This document shows positions 1 to 12,869 of a stretch of DNA of 64,000 bases, piece after piece; the first letter of the stretch is position 1, and every line of letters starts with the position of its first letter. A model generated the notes under the pieces. That model was not told the origin of the DNA. It saw only the letters and a program-made list of their open reading frames with translations, and searched no databases. A program made the translations under genes and the position numbers. This DNA is from Niebla homalea. Taxonomy: Eukaryota > Ascomycota > Lecanoromycetes > Lecanorales > Ramalinaceae. The stretch lies in contig JAHGAU010000002.1 of assembly GCA_019925105.1 (NCBI GenBank), positions 1,116,001 to 1,180,000 on the forward strand, written 5' to 3'.

Positions 1-1069
1 TTTATTTTTCTTTATTATTTATTAAATTTACTTTATTATTTATATTTCTTTTTTAAAGTTTTATTATATTTACGCCGGCGATTAAATAATAGAAACTATA
101 ATATAAATATTTAAATTAATTAATAATAAAGAAAAATAAATAATTAAAGAAATTATTAATAAAATTAAAAGTAAAAAAAGTATTTAATATTAAGTTAAGT
201 AGGTTAATTAAAGCTTTAAATATAATTAATAAGTACCGGAAACGGACTTAAAGTACTCTTAAGAATTATAAGAATAATATAATAAAATAATACAGAATAA
301 AAGGAGACGTAAATAAGGTTATAACGTTATAACGGCAAAGGTTATATATATAATTAATAACTATATATATAATTAATACTATAATTACTTAACCCCTATA
401 TATTATCCTTCCGTAAAATTATTAAAGTCTAAACTTAACTTTACTTATGATAAATATTATATACGTAAATAAGTTAGCGTTACGGAAATTATTATTTTTA
501 TTATAATATTATAATTAATAAGAATAACTTTAATAATAACCGTAATAATATTAAAGGTTAAAAAACGTAAACGTTAAATTATAAGCGCTTAATATATTAT
601 TAAATTAAAAATATTAAATAAATAAAGTTATTAAAGTAATAAAAAATTAATAAATATATTTATTAAAATTATATTAACGTTCCGGTAACTTTTATAATGT
701 TATCCGTTATATTGCTTTTAATAATATATAGATTATAAGCACTTAACGTTTAACGTTATTAACTTTAAACGTTTAATATTAAACTCTAATAATATTAATA
801 TATAAAAATAAAAGAATAATTTATAATTTTACGTTAATATAGGCCCTTTCCCTTTACGAATATGTTAATAAGGTTAAGGATAAGTAAAAAAATATCGTAT
901 TTTCTTTATTTTTTTTATTTTTTTTTCTTTCCGTTTTCTTTTCCGTTTTAATTAAAGGCCTTTCCTTAATATTATTTGCCGGAAGGGCTTTTTAGTTCGA
1001 TTCCGGGGTATTATTCCCAGAAGTTAAGGCTGACCCTTCCGATAATATTATTAAGGAAAGCATAATTTT

Positions 1070-1890
1070 TTCTTCCTTTTTCTTAAACGGGCTAAAGCTT
1101 AAGTTATACGTACTTAAGAACTTAGAATTAAACCCTTTTATCGCCGGCGAAACGTTAAAACTTAAAGGTAAATCCTTCGATAAATTAATTAATAATAAAG
1201 AACCCGGACCTTTTATAATAATTTAATCCAGTTATTAAACGTTAATATCGTTATACCGTAAACGGATTAAATATACTTACTTACTCTTTAAGGAAAAAGA
1301 CTTTTTTCTCCGCCGCCGCCGTACGTATAGTAAACGTATTTCTTTTTATTTAAAGAACCGAAGTTTCCCTTTTAACTTTTATAATAATTTAATAAAGCGT
1401 ATATTCTATACGGCCGGCCGTTATTAATATTTAACCAATATTTAACCGGAAAGCCTTTAAATCCTAAAAAATCTTCTTATATTTCCGTACGTATTAAGTA
1501 AGCGCCCTAATAAATAATAAACCGGCACGGTATTACTTACGTAATTACTGAATTACCCGGGGCTAAAATTAATCCGGGAATTATATATATATTAAAATAA
1601 TAGCGTTATAGCGGTATTAAGGATACTTACGGGGATATAACGGCTTAAGTATCGTTTATTATAATACTTATAATAGGGTACGGGGTTCCGCTAGCATAAA
1701 AACTTATCCTATAAGAAATAAATTAAATAAAATATTACTATATATATTATTAATATTATATTCGCATTTACGCCGGTAAAACGTTATTATATATACGTTA
1801 TATTATTTAAAGATTAAAGTAAATTTATATATTTTATTAATAAATAAAAATAAGTAAACTATTAATATAAATAAAACGTTTACGGAACGT
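1070..1890 (+). pseudogene. Decayed ORF, tentatively a fungal helicase-associated protein
   Basis: In the frame starting at 1483, plus strand, most stops are TAA/TAG/TGA at places where Gln or Trp codons would fit, as expected after C-to-T/G-to-A decay. The visible stretch contains a PAR motif soon after the start (about 1528), then GLSIVYYNTYNRVRG (about 1640-1690) and a hydrophobic LLYILLILYSH block (about 1735-1770). This order recalls the C-terminal part of fungal telomere-linked RecQ-like helicases, where a PARGTEL-type motif is followed by a YHKG-like and a YLPREVGELLVYYLWLVLPF-like block. That comparison is from memory of the family pattern and is weak; no helicase motor motifs are visible here. 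It could equally be an unrelated transposon protein. Confidence 0.3.
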
Positions 1891-1979
1891 TAATATTACT
1901 TATTATAATAATAATATAAATAATAAGGATATATAATTATATATATATTAACTTATAGATACTTATATAAACCCTTAAT

Positions 1980-1992
1980 ATATTATATTTAT
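1980..1992. repeat. Target-site duplication of LINE-1, left copy
   Basis: ATATTATATTTAT here and again at 15722-15734, directly after the CAAT-repeat tail of LINE-1. The 13-bp match fixes both ends of LINE-1 and shows that X continues at 15735. Confidence 0.85.
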
Positions 1993-2031
1993 GATCCTAA
2001 ATAGCTTTAAATATAGTTAATAAGAGAAAAA

Positions 2032-3890
2032 ATGGCGACGAACAACGGGACCCTAGAGGTCAGAAACGATATACGCGTGTATAACTTAAGTAACAATAAG
2101 GACAATACCTTAAATGCGATAAACGGAAGCGGAATAATGGTAAAGGTAAAGAGGGAGGAAGGGTAAGCGGCTTAGGTTAATAGGAATAATAATAAATTAT
2201 ATAAATAACGCGATAAATATAAGATAAAAAGGCCTTAAATTAAATAGGGAGCCTATAATTAATAAGATACGCGTAAAGGGACGCGTATAACGCATAAAGG
2301 TATTATTATAAAAAGTAATAAATAAAGGGCGGAGGGAATAAAAACGATACGTAGGGACGGATAGGGGGTAAACGGAGGCGTAAAAAACTTTATTAAATAT
2401 ATATAAATTAAGAAAAAGCTAAGTAAAAATAAAAAGATATTAAATAAATAAGAATAAATTATAAAAAAAGGTAATTATTAAATACGTAAGGAAAAAATAA
2501 AAAAGGAAAAAATAATAAAAACGCTAAAAGGTTTCCTTATAATTATATAGAAGGATATTACGTTAAAGACCTAGCTAATACTATAAATTAAGCTATAAGG
2601 AATAAAAGACTTTTACGTAAATATGGGGAGAGGTTTAAGGGAGTTGGAGAAACTATGTAAAGCTTAAGGGGCGGTAATAAAAGCGCCGGTAAACGGAGGT
2701 AAAAAAAGATAGAAAGGATACGTATAAAGTAAAAAAATAACGGGGGAGGCTTAAAAAAGGGAGCGGGGATAAGCTAAATAATAAAGGTTATAAGGGCAAT
2801 ACCGACATTAATAATAAAGGAAATAAGGGTAAAAAAGAAAACGGTAACGTTAAGGAAAATAAGGATAATAATTATATAATTATTAAGCGAAAAAGAGAAG
2901 AATATAACGGTAAAAATGAATTTATTATAATTAATAAAAATATTTAAGGTAACGGGAGAATTATTAATAAAATAGATTATTACGGTACGTAAATTATAAA
3001 ATGGGGATATCCTTTTTAATATAGCCTTATTAAAAACGAAAAAAAGGTTAAAGAAATCAAAAAGATAAACCGGTAAAAAAGGGTATAAAACGGTAAAAAT
3101 ATTAAGGTAATTCTTTATTATTATAATAAACGGGATATATTTAATAAAATTTATAAGGAAGGAAAAGGAAGTTATTTTAAGGCGGATAAAAAAGGAGAAT
3201 ACGGTCCTTTACTTTAAGCTAGAAATTATCGATTATAGTTTCCCCCTTATAATAAGGAGGTTAAATACCCTTAATTATATAAAGAGATACTTTATAGTTA
3301 TTTTAAGCGTAACGTTAATAAGGATATACGATAATATCCTTAATAAAGGGGTAATAAAGGGTAAATCCTTTAAACTAATAAAACCTTAAAACCGGGCAGT
3401 AAATATTTATTAATATTTTAAATATTAAAGGTATAAATATATTATTATAAGGTACCTTAATAATATAAAGTATATAATATATATTAAAGGGCATAATACG
3501 TATAAATACGTTAACTTAATAATAAAGGGTTTAACGAAAAACGCGTTAAAATACGCGGCGTATGGTAATAATAATTATTTAACGTAAAATTTATAATATA
3601 TAATAAAAACGAAAAAAACCCAACGTAAAAAAACTAGGATAATAATTAAAGTTTAACGTTATAACTTATATAAACTTAAATTAATAAAGTAATTAAAAAT
3701 AATCTTAAGACATAAACGGAGCTTATTAAATAAAGAAGGGTAAAACGTGGTAACCAATAACGTAAAAAAGAAAAAACTTATAATAATATTAACCTTTAAG
3801 GCCGGCCGCTTAACCGGGATTATTATTATAATAAAAAGATTAAAATAAATAACGTTTAACCTTAAAAAGAAACCGTTTATATAAATAAAA
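2032..3890 (+). pseudogene. LINE-1 ORF1 relic (gag-like, zinc knuckles)
   Basis: ORF1 of Tad1-type LINEs encodes an RNA-binding protein that coats the transcript. The start ATG at 2032 is intact and opens the best preserved part of the element; stops begin within about 50 codons. Near 3386-3512 the frame reads as two former CCHC zinc knuckles whose Cys codons have become Tyr (TGT to TAT), ending in GHNTYKYVN-like text (once GHxTxxC). The middle is rich in Lys and Glu. The end of ORF1 is approximate because natural and mutational stops cannot be told apart. Confidence 0.75.
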
Positions 3891-3894
3891 GTTA

Positions 3895-6800
3895 ATAAAG
3901 AAAGCCTAACGGACGTTAATATTTAATATATTTACGCTTTTAAGGGTAATATAATATAACGTACGTAAGGAAGTAATTAAAGCCGTAATATTAATATTTA
4001 AATTTAAAGAAATAAAGGATATTAATATTATAGCGATATAGGAACCGTTATATAATCCGTATACTTATTCTTTAATTAACTTAAAAAATGGTTTTTACCT
4101 GGCTTTTAAGGGTAATAAAATAACGCGGATATGCTTTTTTATTAATAAAAAGTTAAATATAAATAATTAAAACGTTACTTATTATAAAGGGAACTTATAT
4201 ATACTCCGGATTATATAAAAAGGGGATATTTAAAGTACTTTAAATATTTATAATATATATAATCCGTTATTAATTAATAAAAAGAAATCCTTTATAATCC
4301 TATTATTTAAGGATATTATAACCGTACTTAATAAATACTTTTTAATAAAAGACTTTAATTTTTATTACGTTTAATAAAATAAAGACGGTTATATAATTAA
4401 TTATATTAAATTTAAAGAGTTATTAATAATTATTATACGGTTTAATTTTACGTTATTAACGTTAAAAGAAACTATTATATAAAAAAGCCGTAAACTTAAG
4501 ATTATAATTAACTTAATATTTAGCTCGGAAAGTATTATTAACTTAATTATAATATATAAACTTTAAGAGGACTTAAAATACGGTTTAAATTATATCTTAA
4601 TATAAACGACTTTAAATTAATTTATTAACGTAATTCCGCCTTTACCGTTTAAATAAACGTAAAAAACGGTTAAAGAAGCGGAAATATTAATAAAAGCGGT
4701 AAAAACAATATCTTAATTAACGGAGCTTCCCCGGTTTAATAATAAGGAATAAATTAATTATTTTATAAAGCGGATAATAAAGGTTTTAAATAAAGTAATT
4801 AACGTTATAATCTTAATAATAAAGCTATCTTAAAAAGCTAAAACCTATTAAAATAAAGAATATATAAAAGTAACTATAAAGGTAAAAGCGCTTATAAAAT
4901 AAGTTATTAAATATATGAACCGGGAAATATTTTGGCGGTTAAAGAAAGCTTAAGAGGAAAAAAAGAGAATTATCCGGAAGGTTAAATAAATATACTTCCG
5001 GGTTATAATATATAACTTAGCGGTTTCCTTCCGTAATATTTAAAAGCTGGTAAAATATAATAAAGAATAAAATAAGAAACTTAAATTTATCCTTAAATTT
5101 TTACCCTTAAAAAGACCAGATAATACGGTAATAAATACCTTTAACGGCAAAATTAAGGCTCTTAAAGGGGCGTTCTTTCCCCCGTTACCGGAAGTTAACT
5201 TAATAGATATTAATGGTATAATATATTTTAAATTAATAATAATAAATAAAATAATAACCCAGGAAATAATAATTAAGGCGATTAATAAGCCGAAGAAAAA
5301 TAAAACTTCCGGACTTAATAATATATTAAATAAATTCCTATTTATAATAATATTATTATTTAAAAAGGTCTTTATTTATTTATTTTAAGCTTATTTTAAT
5401 ATAAGATATTACCTTTATAAATTTAAGGAGATTAAGACGATTATCCTTAAGAAGCCGGTTAAGTTAAATTACTTAAAGGTAAAGTTATATAAATTTATAA
5501 TATTCCTTTATATATTAAAAAAAGCTTTAAAAATGGTAATTATAAAGATCTTAAATAACTATATAAAAGGGTATAAACTATTTTTTAATTAATAAATAAA
5601 GATAAGAAAAGGACAGTTAACGGAAACGGCTCTTAAAGGCTTAATCGATAATATATATACGGTATAAAATTATAAGAAAAAATACATTATAAGTCTTTTT
5701 TCCTTAAATATTATAAAGGCGTTTAATAAGGTAAATTATTAAAAGTTATTATATAATTTACGGAAAAAAAGGATTTTATTTTTTTTTATAAATTAAATAA
5801 AAAGTTTCTTAAACGACTGAGTAACGTTAATTAATTTAAGATAGAAAATAAATATAATAAAGTTTACGATAATAAGGATTCCTTAAGGGTTATTTATTTC
5901 TTTAATCTTATTTTTATTCTTTAACGGCCCGCTTATTAAAAACTTAATAAAGTTAAAATAAAAGGTTTAAGTAAAAGGCTTTATTAACGATATTTACTTC
6001 TTAAATTATAATACGTTTATTTATATAAATTATTTAAAGTTAAAATAAACTTATAAAGTCTATTTATAATAAATAAAAATATATAAAGCTTAATTCGTTT
6101 TATATAAATATAAGTTTGTTTCTATAATAAAGAGCTTAAAATTATACGATATAATAATTATAATAAATTTAAATAATATAACGGTAAAACCGGAAGTTAA
6201 TATTAAGGTATTTAATTTATAAATTAATAGGAAATTAAATTAAAAAAATTATATAAAAAAGGTTTAAAAAAAGATAATTTTATAGGAGAAAAGCTTTATT
6301 TAACTTACGGTATCAATATAAAAAGTTACTTTATAGAAGGTAAAAACCGTTTATTAAGCGGTTATAAAGTTTATAATAACGTATATAATAGTTATTTAAT
6401 ACGTATTTAAAAATATACTTAAATATAAGAAAAAGTCCGTTTAATAATTATAAAAGGTTTAAAACCGATACTTAAGAGTAATAAATAAAATATATAAAGT
6501 AACTCCTATCCTGGTATTAGAATCCGAAATCTTTATATTATTAATAAAGCTAGCCTTAAATTAAATAATCGCTTAAATAAGGCTTAAAAAAATATAAACT
6601 TAATTACGTTAATAAGAAATAAACGTATTCATTAAAATTATAAAAAACCTTAAATAAGAAAACGTAAAAAAGTAATACCTACCTTTTTTACGGAAGTTAA
6701 ATTAAAGTAAACCAAAAAAAAGATTAATTTAATTTACGTTTAAGGAGTTAATATAAAAATATATAAATTCTTACTTAAAATAAAAATAGCGGAAGAAAAG

Positions 6801-7330
6801 AAAACTATAAGGGTAAAGTTAACGGTAATTACCTTATAAATTATAAAGAAATAAATAGAGTATTAACGTAAATATAAAAAATCGATCTTTTAAGGGTAAT
6901 AATACCCGGCGTTAAATAGCGATAAAGTTATTAATAAATATTTTTAACGTTATAGGATTATAAAAAAAAACGATAATACGTTAATAATTTAACTCCGGAT
7001 AAATAAAAACGGCTTAATTTATTTCCTTTTTATTATATATATTGGTAACCGGATTAACGTTAATTATAAATATAAATAATAAAAGTAAAACGCCGTATAC
7101 GTATTAATTTTTTATTTATTATTTAAAGAACTTAAACCGGGATTAATTAAAAGGGTAAAAATTAATAATTATCGCTAAATACTTATTAATAAAAAAGATA
7201 TTAAAGCGGTTATTAAATTTATAATAATTATAGGCTTATTATTATAGTTTAATTTAATTAAAGAAATAAAGAAAATAATTAAAAATTTAACTAAGAAACT
7301 TCGCCGTTAACTTAAGGGTAAAAAATAGTA
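3895..7330 (+). pseudogene. LINE-1 ORF2 relic (endonuclease and reverse transcriptase)
   Basis: ORF2 supplied the nicking endonuclease and the reverse transcriptase for target-primed reverse transcription. Visible landmarks: an apurinic-type endonuclease start with NIIAI*EPLYNPYT (about 4024-4070; the stop was Gln of the QEP motif); the LINE RT phrase KNKTSGLNNILNKF (about 5290-5340, from KAPGPDGIPN-type); INIIKAFNKVNY-like text (about 5705-5745); RIP*G (about 5877-5890, from GIPQG); FINDIYF (about 5980-6000, from FVDD); and the post-RT phrase YKVTPILVLESE (about 6497-6535). A Cys/His-rich C-terminal part ends near 7330. RNase H motifs were not clearly seen. Frame kept by eye; many stops. Confidence 0.8.
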
Positions 7331-7469
7331 ACGGAAAAATTATACTTAATAGGAAATTAAAGGGGCTATAAATACCGGGGCGGTATAAAAAGCGATATTA
7401 TATTGGTCGGTAAAATTATATAAATAAAATAATAATAATATATATATTAATAAAGATATTTAATAATAT

Positions 7470-7477
7470 AATCGGAA
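7470..7477. repeat. hAT target-site duplication, left copy (AATCGGAA)
   Basis: AATCGGAA flanks the hAT element on both sides (7470-7477 and 15402-15409). LINE-b, which never received the insertion, has the same site uninterrupted (reverse strand near 22896-22906: GCAATCGGAATTC), so the duplication is proven by an internal empty site. Eight-bp duplications are the hallmark of hAT transposons. Confidence 0.93.
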
Positions 7478-7500
7478 TACTCCGGGAAGCGGGACGGGAT
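7478..7500 (+). repeat. hAT left terminal inverted repeat
   Basis: 23 bp beginning TACTCCGGGAAGCGGG, an exact reverse complement of 15379-15401. The same terminus, with one mismatch at the right end, bounds the short element at 16602-17264. Confidence 0.93.
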
Positions 7501-7640
7501 ATATCCTATGGGATAGGGATGGGATAGGGATGGGATAGGGATGGGATGGGATGGAGTCGCTTCCATCCCATCCCGTATTAACTTGGGATAAGACGGGATG
7601 GGATCGGGATATATTAAGATCCCAGTAACGGATTAAATAA
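7501..7640 (+). repeat. hAT left subterminal repeat array
   Basis: A run of GGGATAGGGAT/GGGATGGGAT words in direct order (7510-7555), then inverted ATCCCATCCC words (7562-7575), then more direct words up to about 7615. Such clustered short motifs near the ends of hAT elements normally serve as transposase binding sites; that role is inferred. About 150 bp here match the left end of the short element at 16602. Confidence 0.75.
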
Positions 7641-8049
7641 AATATATCGTAAATAAAGTAAGGAGTTTTCAGGCTAATAATTATAAAGATAATCATAAAA
7701 ATAATTATAAAGATAGTTATAAGGATAATTAAAAAAGTTATAATATTAAAAGCCCAATCTATTATATAGCTTTATTATAACGTTATAGAAAAACTTAAAT
7801 AATATTACCCTAGATCTCTTTATTTTTAACTTTTCGTTAATGCCTAACTTATATACCTTATTCCTTAAGTTTATTAACCTAGGTTATACTTAGGGAGGTT
7901 AATAAAGATAGATCCGCTTTAAGATTAAACGTATCTTAAGCCTGAAAAGGGATACCGTCTTAAAGCTAGATTACTTAAATTAATTTAAAATATTATTCTT
8001 TTATTAATCTAGGGAGTTATAAGCTAGAATATTAACGTTATTTAAAGTA

Positions 8050-10880
8050 AAATATAATATCGTATATATTAATAAAATATCCTCTAGATTATTATTATTA
8101 TTATTATTATTATCATTATTATTATTATTATTATTATTAATATACTTTATAATTATATTTACGTTATATACTCGTTTCTCTTATTCCTCGTCCTTTTAAT
8201 CCTTAAAATTATTATTATTAACCTCCAAGTTTATATACGACCAGTTTAATTCGTTTTCTTTTTATTCGTAATAATAGATTAATATTTTTACCCAGAAAGT
8301 CAAAAAAATAAAGTATTTTTAATTCTTATAATAACGCTTAACAATAAAAAAGTAATATTCGTATCCAACGCCGGCGGAAGCACTATAAAGGATATCTTAA
8401 ATTACTTATAATAAAATAAGTAGCTTATAAAATAAATACTTCTATTAAGTTAGGATTCTGTTACTTATTTTAAGTAATAACGTTATTTTACTTTAATAAG
8501 TTTAATAAGTATAAAGATAAGTATAAATTTACTATTATTCTTATATTACTTAAGTTTATCCAGAATGGGATTATTTAATGAGCTTTCTTTATTTAACAGA
8601 GTATTTAGGTCCTCTATAGCCCGCGTTTGCCTGCCTAATTTTTAATTCGCTGGTAAGTTGAGATTAAAACGTAAAACGTATTTATTAAAGGTTTCACAAA
8701 GGGTAGCCTAATAAACTTCCGCTTATAAAGTCTTACCTGCTATTATATACCAATCTCGACCCTTAAAGACCTTATTATTACTTTATAGAAGTAATAAAGC
8801 GGCTTACCTATAAAGTAAGTTAATCGAGCCTTGGGTCTTATTATAGTATTTAATTAACTTAATATACGCCATATTTAACCCTTAAATAAACTCCTTCTTT
8901 TAAATAACCCGTTTACGTCACAAACGATTATCTTGCTTTTTAATATAATTAAAAAGCTTATTATATATTATAAAGATAAAATAAAGGGTTAACGATTTAA
9001 TAATACTTATTACTTTAATAACTTAATAAAATAGTTAAGTTAATTCCATTAAGTATCCAATATGGCTTTATTCTTTAAGGCTAAGCCTTAAAAACTTATT
9101 CTTTCTTTCGTTTTCTTTTAAAAACGTATTAATATCTTTATAAAGTATTAAGGCATAAGTTATTATATAAAAAGATAAGTCCCAGTAAATCGCTATATCC
9201 TGGAATAGCTTTAATAATATCTTTTTACGCTTTTTACTTTGGTTTAAGATCAGGGGATTTATAATATTATAAATATTAATCCTTCTTTATTAAACGGCTA
9301 TAAAGGCTTCTTTATACTTACTGTTAATATTAATATAAACCGTAGTCTTCTGAATCTATAGTTTATTAAATAAGTATAAAGATTATTAGAAATCTATTTT
9401 ATTTTTATTAATGTTTTAGGGATACCTATAGTTTAACCATTAATTAATTGAGCCTACTCTTCGTTAAATCGATAATTTATATTATTATTCGTTATATTAA
9501 CCTTAAGGTAGCTTAAGAAGGTTTTAAGTGAAAGCTGGATAATATGGGTTAAGCATAATAAATATTCTATTTTCTATTACGTCTCTACGATATTAATAAA
9601 TGAATTCTAGTGCGTTTTAGCTTCTCGACGTAATATAACCGTTATAGTATTATTATTGCCTGTATTATTAATGATAACGGTTAAAATATAATCCTTTAGC
9701 TTATAGCTCTCAATAACCTTTATTACAATAAATATAAACCGCTTATTATCATAAGTACCTTCTATATACTTAAAGCCAATTAATATATTATAATACTCCC
9801 AATTTTGGTTAATTTAATATATTATAATTATTATATAAAACTGTTTATTATTAACGGATTAACCATCTATAGCCAATAAAACCTTATTATTATCGTTAGG
9901 AAGATCTTTTAATAAAAATAACTTAATCTTTTCTAAACGCTTTATTATATGATTCTTAATTATTATTAAGGATAATAATATAAGGCCTTAATTAAGATAA
10001 GTAAAAAGTTAACGTATCTTAATATGTTTAACGATAATAAATAATAAGGCTATTATAATAATCCATCGTTATAATTGCTTTGGGAAATCTTTTTATATTA
10101 GAATTTTATTATTAAATAAAAGTCTTATTCGCTAATTAATAAGGTTCTATAAAATTAATTAAAAAGGGATTTATAATTATTTTTATAATAATCCGATTAA
10201 AGGGAAGATTTAATTATTTTATTAATTATATTAATTTAGATTAATATTTATCCCAGGTTCTTAATATAATTAATTCTCTTATAGTTTTTAATCTTTATAT
10301 AATTCTTTATTCCTAATATTCTATCCTTTCTTGGGTACCATAAGTTTTTATTATATCTTTTATATATGATATAAGGTAATTTTATATTATTATTAATATA
10401 TATAGTACCTTCTTTAAAGTACTTTTAAGTATCGGACTTCTTCTCGGTACCCTATATTAGATATTGGGTTAAATACGCTTATATTTATAAGGTATTTCCT
10501 TACCATATTAAGAACTCGTTTTTAATAGTTACTTCATATATATAATACCTGGACTTACGCTTTAATCCTGATATTAAAGGGTTTATATAGATTAAGCCTA
10601 TATTATTAAACGTATTAAAAAACATAATAATATAATAGAATTAGTTATAGATAAGGTTTTTAAATAAAATAAAATAATAATTAAATTAAATACTTCTTTT
10701 TAATAATAGCTGGTTAATAAATATAGTATCTTATTTATTATAATTAAGGTAATTATAAAGATAATATAAGTATATAGGCTTATAATAAGATTAATAATTA
10801 TTTTTTACGTAGACCCTTTTTGGGAAAATAATGGGATTTAATTTGAAATCCCTATAAATAAGAAAGACCTTGAAATACAA
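8050..10880 (-). pseudogene. hAT transposase relic
   Basis: Read on the minus strand from right to left, hAT landmarks appear in order: LLAIDG*SVNNKQFYI (about 9895-9850, the 'LDxWTSxN' region); ILTVIINNTGNNN (about 9690-9640, from ITTDNxxNN, the catalytic Asp now Asn); CLTHIIQLSLK (about 9560-9515, the CxxH motif); a TLYFIFIIYNKLFNYI-like block with YNKTQG (about 8995-8830); and SASAGVGYE near 8390-8360 (from the SxASAGVGVER dimerisation motif). Stops sit mostly at presumed Gln/Trp codons. The N-terminus is uncertain; the frame is followed to about 10,500 and may extend to about 10,900. The enzyme would have cut and moved the element. Confidence 0.8.
8088..8150 (+). repeat. (ATT)n microsatellite in the hAT transposase C-terminus
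   Basis: Nearly uninterrupted ATT triplets with one TATCATT variant. On the coding (minus) strand this reads as an Asn-rich tract following the dimerisation domain. Confidence 0.8.
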
Positions 10881-12860
10881 TAAAAGCGTATAGGTCCCAG
10901 AAAAGTATCTTATAATTAAAAGGTAAATAAAAATACTTTATATAATCCCTATAAAGTAACCTTTAAAAGCTTATCTTAGAAGGTTATTCTTAAAGAAATA
11001 TTTTTCGTTTATTTAATTTAAAGTAATCTTTATATTATATATAATAAAAGTTTATCCTTTATTTTTATTTTAATCTTTATATTATTAAGCTCCTTAATAT
11101 TTATATAGAAAAATAGCCTTAAAGAAAGTAGTTTATATTTTAAGAATTATAATATTAAAAAATTAAAAGGGTTATAACGGGATTATATAGAAGGTCCCTT
11201 GAAAAATAGTTCCAGTACGAAATACTACTCATAAATTAAGGAATAAAAGTATATTTTACTAATAATCCTTAACGCTTTAATAATTAATAAAAGCCAAATG
11301 CCGTATTATATAAAATTCGCCGATTCTAAAAGTCTATAGTATTAATAATATTAAAATTGAGCTTTATAAGATTAATTAAAGAAATAATCGGGGAAATAAA
11401 AGGTAAAGGAATATATAAATTCTATTTTATAAGCATTAAAACGTTATAAAAGATTACGGAAGCCTATCTTATTAACGAATTCCAATATAAAATAACCTAT
11501 AATAAACCTTTAATATATAATTAATATATATTTTAATAGCCTTACTTATTATTATATATATAAAACGAGTTATATTAATATAAAAGCATATAAAATTAAT
11601 CCGAACGCTTAAAAATAAGGAACTTTTATTTAAAATTTAAATATTATTATGAAATTTTAATTCCAATTAAAAAACTAAGTTTAATAGCCTTTTAAAATTA
11701 TTAAATAATAGAAGATTTAACTTTAATAAATATATCGTAAGAAGAAATTTTATTAAACGTATTAAGATTATTTATAATAATCTTTTTATTAATTATAGCT
11801 TTAATTAAAAGGCTAAATTTCATTATATTTTCTAATTAAATTTTTAGTTAAGTTATAAATTTTTTAATTAAGAAAAGCAATTTTATAAAATTAATATTAA
11901 ATTCAACTATATTCCTTAAATTAAGGACTCCTTATTAACTAAATATATCTTTTTTAAAAAAGGTTATAATAGAAATTATTACCCTTAAGGATTATAATTA
12001 ATTCATCGGTAACCATAATAATACGTTAATAATCAATAAGAATCTTATCCTTAAAGCTATATATAATTAATATTTAAGCTTTTTTTACCTTTACTATATT
12101 TATTATAGGGTTCTAGTTCCACTTTTTGAAGTTATAATTCTCCTATTAAGATATAGGCTTAAGCAGTATTATTTATTTATCCTATTCGTAATTATTATTA
12201 TATAGGAATAGCTTATAAACGTAAGTAACTTTATTACGTTAAACTACCCGTTTTTACTTAAAGAAATATTTATATAGCGGCGGTAAATCCTTATATAAAT
12301 AGCCAGTCTTATACTCGATTAATATAATAATAATTATAAAATCTTAATTAATAAATTTCCTTAAAAATACGTATAAAAGTTAAGAAATCGGGTATCTAAT
12401 TTATTTATAGTTTTTATATTTTGCGTTATATAGATTTAATAAAGTTATACTATAAACGTCTGATTCTTTTAAATTAAATTATATTATAATTATATAATTA
12501 AGTATTTTATATATTAGCTATATTTGCCAGAAGTTCTTTAATATTAAGCTTATTTAAGCTAACCTCCTTAATTTCCGTTTATATTAAAAGCGTTATAAAT
12601 CTCGGGTCTATTGAAATTAAATTAATTATATATATATTATAATAAAGGCTTATATTTATTATTGCTTTATCATTACTTAAATCCTCTTATAAAGGATTAC
12701 CATTATCTTTTATTAACTTTAACTTTCACATCTTATTTAACTCGAAACCGTAATTTAAGGCGAAAATACTAATATATTAACCATTAAGAATATTAATAAT
12801 TATAAACGCGATAAGTATAAAGATAATCATATTAATTAATATACCGGTTATTTATAACGT
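10881..12860. other. hAT interior without recognisable gene
   Basis: About 2 kb of AT-rich DNA between the transposase relic and the repeat-containing frame. I see no domain on either strand, no RNA gene and no long open frame. It may hold the upstream part of the transposase gene or the end of the next relic. Confidence 0.4.
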
Positions 12861-12869
12861 TCTTTTTAA

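Larger units (their letters stand above)
1..1992 (+). mobile_element. Unidentified decayed element X, left part
   Basis: AT-rich, heavily mutated DNA lying left of LINE-1. It ends in the 13-bp duplication (1980-1992) made by LINE-1 and resumes at 15735, where the other copy ends. The right end of X (16510) abuts the reverse-transcriptase region of LINE-2, so X seems to be a mobile element that entered LINE-2; its left end is outside the window. A plus-strand reading frame relic is visible at about 1070-1890. In 1-1070 I see only short scattered open stretches and pyrimidine-rich runs (about 895-955) with no domain. The class of X is unknown: the right end ...CTAACA would fit an LTR, but the matching start is not visible. 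Confidence 0.45.
1993..7477 (+). mobile_element. LINE-1, Tad1-like non-LTR retrotransposon, 5' segment
   Basis: A nearly full-length LINE (5,797 bp once the hAT insertion is removed), read left to right. It starts with a 39-nt leader, then ORF1 and ORF2; the 3' UTR is split by the hAT transposon at 7478 and continues at 15410. Identity rests on the ORF1 zinc-knuckle relic, the endonuclease phrase DINIIAI*EP, the reverse-transcriptase phrases around 5281-6010, and homology to five other copies in the window. It belongs to the subfamily whose ORF1 begins ATGGCGACGAACAACGGGAC, shared with LINE-c and LINE-d. Dozens of stops make it dead. Confidence 0.9.

Noticed and set aside
7500..7600. GGGATA/GGGATG arrays as telomere repeats
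   Set aside because: They occur just inside transposon ends at both hAT-type elements and do not match TTAGGG; they are subterminal motifs.
7460..7696. 78-codon open frame on the minus strand
   Set aside because: It lies across the LINE-1/hAT junction and translates the GGGAT subterminal repeats; not a gene.
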